Source: Sphingomonas telluris (GTDB lineage: Bacteria > Pseudomonadota > Alphaproteobacteria > Sphingomonadales > Sphingomonadaceae). From it: DNA of 64,000 nt. Positions 53,470 to 61,317 of this stretch are shown here, one piece after another. Position 1 is the stretch's first letter; every line of letters starts with the position of its first letter. The notes beneath the pieces are model-generated. The model saw only the letters and a program-made list of their open reading frames with translations, was not told the DNA's origin and searched no databases. The stretch lies in the NCBI RefSeq assembly GCF_022568775.1, contig NZ_JAKZHW010000001.1:1364001-1428000 (forward strand), read 5' to 3'. Both the position numbers and the translations under genes were made by a program.

Positions 53470-54102
53470 ATGAAAATGATTTACAGCTTGATGGCCGGCG
53501 TTGCCGCGCTTTCGCTCGCAGCGCCAGCCTCCGCCCAGTGGGTCCATGAGCCGAATTACAGCCAGACACCGAACACGCCTGCACCTACGCAGTGGGGCCA
53601 TAGCCGCACTTACAGCCAGCAGCTCCGAATGCAGATTGACGCGGGTGTCAGCGAGGGCGCGATCTCACGGCGTGAAAGCTTCGCCTTGCGCGAAGAACTA
53701 AGCCAGCTGGTGCGACTTGAACGCAGGTTCAGTCCAAATGGTATCAGCGGCCGCGAACATGCCCAGCTGCTGCAACGCAGCACCGCACTAGCCGAGGACA
53801 TTCGTATCGCCAGTCGCGATCACAACGGTCGCCGCGGTGATACGGCGAGTTGGGAAAGTCGCAGTATCAATGGGCAGTGGGTGCCCGACGCCAGGTTTGC
53901 AGGATTGCATCCCGGCGATCGGTTCAACGGTGATGCAAGGATTGGTCAGCACGTCACCGCCCGAATGGTCAACCTGCCAGCCGAGTATCGCGGCCAGTAT
54001 GTCGATGATGCTCGCGTCTATTACGGTTATGACAATGGGCGCGTCTACCAGATCGACCGTCAGTCTCAGATGATCCTGGCACTGCTCGACATCACGCGTT
54101 GA
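53470..54102 (+). CDS. Secreted RcnB-like protein
   Basis: A 210-residue exported protein with a signal peptide (SLMAGVAALSLAAPASA). A Gln/Ser/Pro-rich stretch is followed by a helical middle (LRMQIDAGVSEGAISRRESFALREEL, with an SxxE(R)E-type pattern). The C-terminal segment LPAEYRGQYVDDARVYYGYDNGRVYQIDRQS resembles the RcnB-like/Tyr-rich periplasmic proteins frequent in sphingomonads. Function unknown; the family is linked to metal or envelope homeostasis. AAAGGAA precedes the ATG. A terminator follows. Confidence 0.75.
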   Translation: MKMIYSLMAGVAALSLAAPASAQWVHEPNYSQTPNTPAPTQWGHSRTYSQQLRMQIDAGVSEGAISRRESFALREELSQLVRLERRFSPNGISGREHAQLLQRSTALAEDIRIASRDHNGRRGDTASWESRSINGQWVPDARFAGLHPGDRFNGDARIGQHVTARMVNLPAEYRGQYVDDARVYYGYDNGRVYQIDRQSQMILALLDITR

Positions 54103-54122
54103 TAGGTTTGTTCGTCACGCGA

Positions 54123-54153
54123 AAGGCGTCCGGCTTCGGCTGGGCGCCTTTTT
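54123..54153 (+). terminator. Rho-independent terminator after the RcnB-like gene
   Basis: A GC-rich hairpin with outer arms AAGGCG/CGCCTT, inner pairing and a TTCG tetraloop, followed directly by TTT within a run of five T. It starts 20 bases after the stop codon. Confidence 0.8.
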
Positions 54154-54238
54154 GCAAGCGACGTCTGCAGAACGTTGCCTGTATCGATGAACCCGCTGTC
54201 CCGCCAGTCACGCACTCGATGTCCCCGCTAAGCGTTCT

Positions 54239-55312
54239 TCATGCCGCCCGCGGCAATCGTGATTCAAATGTCGCCTTGGTCACCGCCACGACGAGACCCT
54301 CGCTGGACGATGTTTCAGAGACTTGAGCCTTCAACTGCTTAGCCAATGCCGCGACGAGCGCGGTGCCCAATCCCGTCGATGTGCCCGACTCCGTCTCTTG
54401 CCTTCGTCCCGTGCCATTGTCGGCGACGGTGAGTTTCCAGTCTGATTTTGCCATCTCGAAGGTCACGCGAATGCGATCTGATGAGCGCCCCTCGGGGAAG
54501 GCGTATTTCACGGCGTTGATGATCAGTTCGGTAACGATCAACCCGATGCTCACCGCATGGCTCGTTGGGAGCACCCCTCGATCGGAAGTAACGGTAATAT
54601 CGATGTTTTGCCGAGGGTCGACCATCGACGAAGCGAGGCCCGAGCTCAGTTTCGCCAGATAGGGACCCATCTCGATCTGCTCGATACCGTCCGAGGCCTG
54701 CAGGTGGCCTTGCACCGCGGCCACCGACATGACCCTCTGGTGAGCTGCACGAAGCTCGTTCTTGGTCTCTTCCGAACTTACTGCCCCCGCTTTCAGTAGC
54801 AGGATACTGGCAATGATTTGCAGGCTGTTCGCGATGCGATGCCGCATCTCGCGCAGGAGCGTTTTTTGCTGTTCGAGCAGCTCCTCCGTGTGCTCCAAGA
54901 GTAGCTGCTTCTCCTGTTCAGCAGCGCGTCGCTCGGTGATGTCCTTGATCGCGACCAGCACCATCCGCCCTGACCCGCTTTTATCGCGGATGGGCAAAGC
55001 GTTCAGGTGCAGCGTGCGCTTGCCGAGCTTCGCGAAGTTACGCTCAAACTCGAAGCTGTCGATGGCGGTGCGATCGTCAACGACGGCCGCAAGAAGCTGC
55101 CTGAGCCCAGGGATGTCCCATTGTCCGCCCGACAGCTCGAACATGGAACGGCCATGCGCACTGGCGGGATCCTCGCCGTAGACCTCGTAGAAGCAACGGC
55201 TGCCGGCTAAGAGTTGGAGCTCGTCATCGAGCACCAGGAATGGTTCTGGCAAAGTGTCAACGATCGCCAGCGCGAGCGCCTGCGCTTGGGCCAGATCGTG
55301 AGGCAGATTCAT
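54239..55312 (-). CDS. PAS histidine kinase of the HWE/HisKA_2 family
   Basis: A 357-residue soluble kinase from the ATG at 55312. The PAS domain (residues about 12-125) includes LAIVDTLPEPFLVLDDELQLL and VLVAIKDITERRAAE. The HisKA_2 motif LLREMRHRIANSLQIIASIL holds the phospho-acceptor His. The ATPase part has ELIINAVKYAFPEG and DNGTGRRQ. Such kinases often signal to single-domain regulators or to PhyR in the general stress response. It is divergent from the response regulator at 55528, a likely partner. Confidence 0.88.
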   Translation of the reverse strand: MNLPHDLAQAQALALAIVDTLPEPFLVLDDELQLLAGSRCFYEVYGEDPASAHGRSMFELSGGQWDIPGLRQLLAAVVDDRTAIDSFEFERNFAKLGKRTLHLNALPIRDKSGSGRMVLVAIKDITERRAAEQEKQLLLEHTEELLEQQKTLLREMRHRIANSLQIIASILLLKAGAVSSEETKNELRAAHQRVMSVAAVQGHLQASDGIEQIEMGPYLAKLSSGLASSMVDPRQNIDITVTSDRGVLPTSHAVSIGLIVTELIINAVKYAFPEGRSSDRIRVTFEMAKSDWKLTVADNGTGRRQETESGTSTGLGTALVAALAKQLKAQVSETSSSEGLVVAVTKATFESRLPRAA

Positions 55313-55527
55313 TGAAGCGCTCCTTGGGCGGGAGCTTCGCACATCTCTCTGCCATCGGCTCGCCAAGCTTGTCCGATGGTTTTGCAACAATACACTGTCC
55401 GAAGCCGAACAGTAACTCAAAACATCCGGGGCCTCTTAGTTCCCGCGAAGCGTTGACCCGTTACACTTGGCCACCATCGACCAGTGCTGGAGTGCAGCCG
55501 CGCTCCTGACTTCCAGGGGAGCAGGCG

Positions 55528-55872
55528 ATGCACGCGTTGATTATCGAGGACGACGATCTGATCGCCATAACGATTGAAGGGCTCCTGAGCAGCTGCGGCT
55601 TCACATCTTTTGACTTCGCTGTGTCGCTCGATGAAGCGGTAACCGCAGCGAGGCAACGATGCCCAGATTTGATCACTGCCGACATCGAGCTGAAGCCCGG
55701 TTCCGGTATCGATGCGGTCCAGACCATCTGCTCTGAAAATCCAATCCCGGTAATCTTCATCACAGGGCGAGCCGACGACGCGCGGTCCCGGATGCCTCAG
55801 CATCCTGTGCTTAGCAAACCCTTCCGCGTGAGTGACGTAGAGGCGGCAGTGCGGGAAGTGATGAGCGAGTAA
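55528..55872 (+). CDS. Single-domain response regulator
   Basis: A 114-residue receiver without an output domain. It has acidic residues in LIIEDDDLIAITIEGLL, phospho-Asp52 in DLITADIELKPGSG, Thr in VIFITGRADD and Lys in LSKPFRV. Single-domain regulators act through protein contacts or as phosphate sinks. Its closeness to the divergent HisKA_2 kinase (215-base shared intergenic region) suggests a pair. GGGGAGC precedes the ATG. Confidence 0.9.
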   Translation: MHALIIEDDDLIAITIEGLLSSCGFTSFDFAVSLDEAVTAARQRCPDLITADIELKPGSGIDAVQTICSENPIPVIFITGRADDARSRMPQHPVLSKPFRVSDVEAAVREVMSE

Positions 55873-55900
55873 ACTAGCGGAGGGGTCGCGCCCACCTAAC

Positions 55901-56125
55901 CTAAGGAGCGATCCAGCCGCCGATCGCCAGCACCGCTGCTACGGCGCTGATGCCGAACGCAACCATGAGCAATGTTATGGCAAGGGTCGCCGGCGCCGCG
56001 TTTGATGCCCGCTGCCCATCGAGCCGCTCCAGCAACGGACCTCGGAGCCTGTTGGACCAAATAGCGAATGAGATCGCCATCAGAACCACCGAGGCGAAAG
56101 CGAGAATGCGTGCAACCTCAGACAT
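55901..56125 (-). CDS. Small two-helix membrane protein
   Basis: A 74-residue protein beginning MSEVARILAFASVVLMAISFAIW (first helix), with a basic loop (NRLRGPLLERLDGQR) and a second helix (LAITLLMVAFGISAVAAVLAIGGW). The start overlaps the end of the 73-aa gene upstream in transcription by eight bases, indicating coupling. No family recognised. Confidence 0.6.
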   Translation of the reverse strand: MSEVARILAFASVVLMAISFAIWSNRLRGPLLERLDGQRASNAAPATLAITLLMVAFGISAVAAVLAIGGWIAP

Positions 56126-56339
56126 TGGAGCGCAGCTTGTTGGGGCTGGAGCCGTTGCGCGCGTAGATCGCGGGCGGCAGCACATCAGCAAGATCGATTG
56201 CCTGCGTCTCAGCTGAGAGGGCTTTCAAACTGTAGCGACCGGCAAGATCGTAATGAATCAGCCGTGCCTCCGCGCTAACTGCGTGCTGGGCGGCCTTGAG
56301 CGAAGCCCTATTCCGGCCGAGCCAATATGCCTTTTCCAT
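56118..56339 (-). CDS. Small soluble hypothetical protein
   Basis: A 73-residue protein beginning MEKAYWLGRNRASLKAAQHAVSAEARLIHYDLAGRYSLKAL, with GGAGATG before the ATG. The opening resembles small sphingomonad/rhizobial proteins of unknown function (A-x-W-x-G-R). Co-transcribed with the overlapping two-helix membrane protein. Confidence 0.6.
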   Translation of the reverse strand: MEKAYWLGRNRASLKAAQHAVSAEARLIHYDLAGRYSLKALSAETQAIDLADVLPPAIYARNGSSPNKLRSNV

Positions 56340-56514
56340 GATGCATCTCCTGCGAGCGAGAGCACGATAGGTCTCTCTGTCACAGGGCGCTCGGTTGCGA
56401 TCTCAGGTGATGGCCATTCCTGGCACCCTCCCGATGAACGGCGTCTGACGTCTAATGATTGGATCGCCGATCGATCATCCGCGACTGTGACGCACTGGAT
56501 TGCCAATAGGACGG

Positions 56515-56662
56515 ACCTGCGATGTCAACACGAGCAGCCTCAGCTAACCTACTGATATTTCGATGCTATGCGCACGGCTGGAGCTCGATTTGCCCAACAA
56601 AAACGCGATTCGACAACCGGTCGAGTTCAATTTGAACCAACCGAACACTGCAGGTGAGAATA
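56515..56662 (-). repeat. Dispersed tRNA-Val-linked repeat, copy 4
   Basis: It has the same 32-base core as copies 2 and 3 (CTGCGATGTC to CAGCTAAC), then CTACTGATATTT, a variable middle, CCCAACAAAAACGCGATTCG and the near-palindrome GTTCAATTTGAACC with CGAACACTGCAGGTGAGAA. tRNA similarity ends after the anticodon-stem CAG. It fills part of the 377-base gap 56340-56716, in which no gene was seen. Confidence 0.85.
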
Positions 56663-56716
56663 TGATCCGCGGCATGTTGCATAAATCGAGCTTCGGAAAC
56701 GAAAATCGAGCGCTTC

Positions 56717-58003
56717 GTGATACGCGGTTTGCTATCTGCTTCGGTCATGAATCATGCCATGCAAGCGGTGTCGTTATTACTCGCGTCCATGTTCCAGGGC
56801 CGTCACCCCGATCGCCTCCGGTCGAGTTTCATGTTCGCCGGACCCGGCGAGCCGATTGCCCTCGCTCGCATGGGGACGGAGGTAAACTACGACAGCAAGG
56901 CTTTGCTCCAGGCGGCACTTTACGTGCGACGGCACGGTTCTCCCCACCTGCGCTCGCTCTCGATGGATGAGGTCAATAGCAGGCTCAAGCGCTTCATAAG
57001 CGACCATTACTACCTACTCGCTGAGCAAGCCTTCGGCGTCCGATTCAGCTGCTCGTATGATGAGCACCTGAGCGCTGACACGAAGGAGCGGCTCGCAAAC
57101 GCGGCCGGCGCGTCTGCTCTATTCGTGGAACCCCGGCAGATCGTTCTGTTCCCCCTGATCCCAATCGCATCCGATGCAGCCTTCGACTCGAGCAGGTTTT
57201 TTATCTGCTCTCCACCCGCCCTCGCCGATCAACTGACCGCCCACCAGGTCCACACGGACCTGGTTCCTGATAGTTTCCCCCCGGTGCGAGAGTGGGACGG
57301 GATACGCCATAGCCCGACGTCGTGGCTCGGCGTGGAAGCCCCGACGCTGGACGCGGCCAAGCAGATACGAGCTGCGGTCCTTGGTGCCGTGGCGCTGCTT
57401 CCCCACCGGAGCGAACGATACATGTTCAGCGGACGAAAGATGTTCGGCGGATACACGAGTTTCGACGACCGCTGCACGATCTCCTTCGGCGATCCTCACA
57501 CCCCGCCCCTTATGGAGAGCTTAGTCTTAGATGCATCGGACCGTGAGTGGCTGTCGGTGCTTGCGGAAAAGCTGGTCTCGCCCTCGAATGAGCACAGACG
57601 CCAAATGCGCGCTCTCGAATATTACTATCGGGCATGGGCGCCCGATCCAGTGAAGCGGTTCCCGACCCTGTTCGCTGCTATCGATGCGATTTTCGGCGAT
57701 GCGTCTCAGGCCACTCAGGCAGTTGTAGACGCGGTGGGTCCGGTAATGGGACCGGAGTATACTAGCGAGCGCATCCGGCTCATTCTCAGGTTGCGCGCCA
57801 GCGTTATCCATGGAGGCGCGCCGAACGTTTACGAGTCCAGCAAATACGAGGAATATTACAGCACCTACGAAAGAGACCCAGTGCGCGACTTCGAACTAAT
57901 CGTCGCTCGGTGCCTTCAACAAGTCGTCTTTCCCGCCGTGATGAGCGAGCGGCCACACACCCACGCGGACCTAATTTTTCAGCACACCGGCAAGGTCGTG
58001 TAG
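56717..58003 (+). CDS. HEPN (Apea-like) domain protein
   Basis: A 428-residue protein (GTG 56717; ATG codons at 56747 and 56759 are alternatives). The C-terminal part from about residue 295 (RALEYYYRAWAPDPVKRFPTLFAAIDAIFG ... RLILRLRASVIHGG) has the layout of Apea-type HEPN domains, including the R-x4-H motif (Arg360, His365) typical of HEPN ribonucleases. The N-terminal 290 residues are unassigned. It lies 21 bases before the UDG-like gene and is likely co-transcribed with it. HEPN nucleases are common in toxin-antitoxin and defence systems; function here is inferred. Confidence 0.7.
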   Translation: MIRGLLSASVMNHAMQAVSLLLASMFQGRHPDRLRSSFMFAGPGEPIALARMGTEVNYDSKALLQAALYVRRHGSPHLRSLSMDEVNSRLKRFISDHYYLLAEQAFGVRFSCSYDEHLSADTKERLANAAGASALFVEPRQIVLFPLIPIASDAAFDSSRFFICSPPALADQLTAHQVHTDLVPDSFPPVREWDGIRHSPTSWLGVEAPTLDAAKQIRAAVLGAVALLPHRSERYMFSGRKMFGGYTSFDDRCTISFGDPHTPPLMESLVLDASDREWLSVLAEKLVSPSNEHRRQMRALEYYYRAWAPDPVKRFPTLFAAIDAIFGDASQATQAVVDAVGPVMGPEYTSERIRLILRLRASVIHGGAPNVYESSKYEEYYSTYERDPVRDFELIVARCLQQVVFPAVMSERPHTHADLIFQHTGKVV

Positions 58004-58024
58004 CGTAGTCTTAGAGAGCGCACT

Positions 58025-58699
58025 GTGAATAGGCCAATCGATCGCCGGAACCTCTTCGAGCACGCCGTTCGGGTTGCCGCCTGTCCGCACGTGGCAACCT
58101 GCAGAGCCGAGTTCGCTGCCATCGGGGGGGAAATGCCGCTCGCGTTTCCCGCGCCTGATTACGTTGGCCCGAACTACCGGGGGCTGGTGGTGATCGCGGG
58201 TAATCCCGGCCTGGCGCATGCGGGCATCCACCATGAGAACGATGCGCGAATGTTGCGACTGCAAGAGCGAGTTGCGCGGGGTGACCAGGAAGCCTTCGAA
58301 GAGCTCATGGCCTTTCTTCCCGAAAGCATGGCGCATTGGCCTCAAATGGTGAACACCGATGCCCGCCGCCGATTGAGCTTCGACATTCGCGACATCGCAT
58401 ACGTCGAGGTTGTCAAATGCGCCACGCGCCCGCTCGGTAGCAATCTTCCCAGCCTTTTCCGTGGCACAGGTATACTCTCGCGCTGCTGGGAGACGCACAC
58501 CAGCGCGCTCATCGACGCGCTTGCACCGACGCACATTGTGGCGCTCTGGAAGCCAATCATTCCCACGTTGCGGACCTTGGGGTATCAGTTCCCGTCCGAT
58601 CAGGACCGGATCGGCTCATACAACGGCTCGCGGTTCGTGAACTTGGAGCGGCGCTATGCCGATGTCGTGCGGGTCTTTGATTCCTTCTACGGACGATAA
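58025..58699 (+). CDS. Uracil-DNA-glycosylase-superfamily-like protein
   Basis: A 224-residue protein with a GTG start. Features matching the UDG superfamily layout are LVVIAGNPG (residues 54-62, motif GxNPG-like), YVEVVKCATRP (the VKC strand seen in family 4/5 enzymes), and LSRCWETHTSALIDALAPTHIVALWK (Cys followed by the P-x-x-IVALG-type strand). Cysteines 20, 26, 132 and 154 could ligate a 4Fe-4S cluster as in family 4, though the spacing differs. The canonical late His motif is not clear. Paired with the HEPN gene. Confidence 0.55.
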   Translation: MNRPIDRRNLFEHAVRVAACPHVATCRAEFAAIGGEMPLAFPAPDYVGPNYRGLVVIAGNPGLAHAGIHHENDARMLRLQERVARGDQEAFEELMAFLPESMAHWPQMVNTDARRRLSFDIRDIAYVEVVKCATRPLGSNLPSLFRGTGILSRCWETHTSALIDALAPTHIVALWKPIIPTLRTLGYQFPSDQDRIGSYNGSRFVNLERRYADVVRVFDSFYGR

Positions 58700-58786
58700 A
58701 GCGCTTCGACGCCGCGGCGTGGACCGCAGGCGCACATCATCCGGTTTCGACCGAAGCTGACGCCTACTCGGGCGTGGCGATGTCGT

Positions 58787-61054
58787 TCAAAGGATCACCG
58801 ATCTTACTGGTTCGTCCTTCGTATCTGGCGACAATATGTTCGCAGCATCCCGTAGCAGCGCTTTGATGGGCTCTCGCTCCACCGAAGTCAGCGCTCGTTC
58901 GATCACGTTGATCTCGAACTGGCGATCGCGCAAATTCTCTGCCTTCATTCGCAATTCGCGGGCGACGTGATCCCTAGTCTCCTTGCCTACGAAAGCCTCA
59001 TTCACATTTGCTTGGAGGTCTCGGAGCAAACGATCACGCTCTCCATCGCCTTGGGCCACTGCCATTGAAGCAAGGGCATAAATGCCATTCTCAAGTGCGT
59101 CCCATTGATGCAGCGAGACGGCGATGCTCCATTTCAGTAGGCGTTTCCTCACCTCGTCAAGAACATCATCGCCGCCCCACCGCCGAGCAGCCCCCGCAAT
59201 TTGCAGAAGATACTCGATGAACGACAGATTATGGACGTGCAGCGCGGAGTCGGGCTCTGTCGGCAACCACGAGAAGACAGAAACCAGCCAGAGCGCGTGC
59301 TTTCGCAATTCGTCTCTCTCGTGATCACGACAGCATTCGGCCGAAGCCATCGCGAGCAGCGCTTCTGTGACTGAGTGAACGAACTGGATGAGAATAATCG
59401 TGAAAATGGACTGCTTCTCGACCGACTGCAGAAGCAGTTCCTTGATGGGCCGATGGAGCTCCTCCGCCCATTCCTCGACGTTCCTGGCAACCTGCTGCGC
59501 GTGCTCGTCGCCGACGTCCGCTTTCAAGAGCGCATTGGTCAGCTCGCCTAGCTTACGAGGAACACCACTGAAATAAGAATCCAGCGGCGATCCGAAGGGT
59601 GCCTGACGGGCGTGAGAACTCCCGAGAACGAGCTTCGTCATACTGATGGTGCTCGCTAGGGTTTCCCGTGTGGCATAGCCCGGATCAAAGCGCTCCACGC
59701 CGAAGAGCAGGACCGTCATTTTCGCCAATTGCTCTGTCGCAGCGTGAGTGATGACGATGTGATCTTCACGAGCCGCGCCGGTGGCTCCGAGCGCGGCAAT
59801 CTTCTGAACCAGCGGCACGGCGTCCTCAGGCCGAGATCTGACGGCGAGTTCGCGGGCGCAAGTCCCAAGGATACCCACGGCTCGATAGAGCGCGTCTGGC
59901 ATCAAATGTGCGACTAGCTGCTCGACTTCGGTTTGCAACTGTCCCGCAGCGTAGCAAGCGTGGGTCTTGGAATCGAAGTCATCACGATACTCGATCCCTA
60001 GATACGCCCCAGCCAGCGCTTTCAGGGTGCCGAGCGCACTGATCATCTGCTCTTCGTCTCGACGACCCAGGGCTGACCGATAGTAGTTCTTTATTGCCTC
60101 GATCGAGTGAGTAATGATCGGGTCGTGAACATGCTCGTTGTCGCCGATCAACGTGCTCGCGAAGAACGATCGTCCCCGCGCCGCCACATAAAGCTGATTG
60201 ATAACCACCACGGTTTGGAGGGCTGACTCAGCTGCAATGGCATCACCCTGATCGCTAAGCTTGCGCGCCAGCGCGACTGAGTGCTTCAATCCTTTGTCCG
60301 CAGCGATGCGCAGCCGCGGATCGACCTGCGAGATTGTGTATCGCAATTGGTCAAATTTGCCGTCGGCCTGCTGTTTGTCCAAAAGCGGCTCTGCCCAACG
60401 AGCGCGCCGATCCCAGCGTCTCGCTTCCTTCGCTACATCGAGCTTGATCAGTTCGAGCTGGTATTCTGGACTGATCAAAGCCAGCGATCGCCGATACGCA
60501 TAGAGGAACGACCTCAAGATCAGCAGGACGAACAAGATGGCTGCGCCGACGCAGAAGGCGGCGTTTGCCGGTGAAGAGATCAGCGAAAATGAGGCGACAC
60601 CGATTGCAAGACCAAACGATCCAGCGAACGCGAGCAGCAGTTTGAGATCCGAACTTAGGCGACGAAACAGCCCGAACGGCAGGCGCTCGACGTTCACCTG
60701 CATTGCGAACAGGACGAGCGATGCGGCAATAGCTGTGCCGCCGATAAGGGCCGTGCCGGTTCCGACCAGTAAAGTCTGGAGACCCCCTAGGCGAGGCGGA
60801 GCGAACCACGCCGCGATTCCCAGCCGTAATTCGCTGAGCAGCTTTGCCCCGACGCCTACCGAGATCAGCCATGCGACGACCTCCGCCCTCCGGCCATGCT
60901 GCCTCAGCCAATAGAGGGCACGAACAGAACGACCCGATGCACCGAGCAGTAGTCGAGACCGAATAGTCATGGCAGACTTTCGGGCGCGCTCCATCCAAGC
61001 GACCGGCGCTTCTGGCGCAGCTTGCTCCTCATCCGGCGTGTCGACTGTCGCCAT
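58787..61054 (-). CDS. Large membrane-anchored protein of unknown function
   Basis: A 755-residue protein from the ATG at 61054. Four hydrophobic helices lie within residues about 55-180 (VVAWLISVGVGAKLL, LLVGTGTALIGGTAIAASLVLFAM, LLLAFAGSFGLAIGVASFSLI, AAFCVGAAILFVLLILRSFLYAY). A long, mainly helical cytoplasmic region of ~570 residues follows with no motif I recognise. The layout resembles DUF2254-type proteins only loosely. It is convergent with the UDG-like gene (87-base gap). The 263-base gap up to the helicase shows no gene. Confidence 0.7.
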   Translation of the reverse strand: MATVDTPDEEQAAPEAPVAWMERARKSAMTIRSRLLLGASGRSVRALYWLRQHGRRAEVVAWLISVGVGAKLLSELRLGIAAWFAPPRLGGLQTLLVGTGTALIGGTAIAASLVLFAMQVNVERLPFGLFRRLSSDLKLLLAFAGSFGLAIGVASFSLISSPANAAFCVGAAILFVLLILRSFLYAYRRSLALISPEYQLELIKLDVAKEARRWDRRARWAEPLLDKQQADGKFDQLRYTISQVDPRLRIAADKGLKHSVALARKLSDQGDAIAAESALQTVVVINQLYVAARGRSFFASTLIGDNEHVHDPIITHSIEAIKNYYRSALGRRDEEQMISALGTLKALAGAYLGIEYRDDFDSKTHACYAAGQLQTEVEQLVAHLMPDALYRAVGILGTCARELAVRSRPEDAVPLVQKIAALGATGAAREDHIVITHAATEQLAKMTVLLFGVERFDPGYATRETLASTISMTKLVLGSSHARQAPFGSPLDSYFSGVPRKLGELTNALLKADVGDEHAQQVARNVEEWAEELHRPIKELLLQSVEKQSIFTIILIQFVHSVTEALLAMASAECCRDHERDELRKHALWLVSVFSWLPTEPDSALHVHNLSFIEYLLQIAGAARRWGGDDVLDEVRKRLLKWSIAVSLHQWDALENGIYALASMAVAQGDGERDRLLRDLQANVNEAFVGKETRDHVARELRMKAENLRDRQFEINVIERALTSVEREPIKALLRDAANILSPDTKDEPVRSVIL

Positions 61055-61317
61055 AGGGGCTTGATAGGTCCTGCAAGGCGTTGTTGCTAGTTCATGATAC
61101 GTTCTCAATGCCGACGCTTGTCCCCGATTACTCTCGACAGTCCAACGAGGTTAAGGCCAGTGGATGGGTAATGCTGGCTTAGGGCGCCTGATAGGCAGCA
61201 TCAGGGTGACAGCACGCCGCCGGTCCTAGGGCTTCCTCGATTCAGCTTGCACTGAAATGGGTTACCAGTTGGCAGCAAGCTCGAAACGGTATGCTCAAAC
61301 AGCCTTTCTATACCGGC

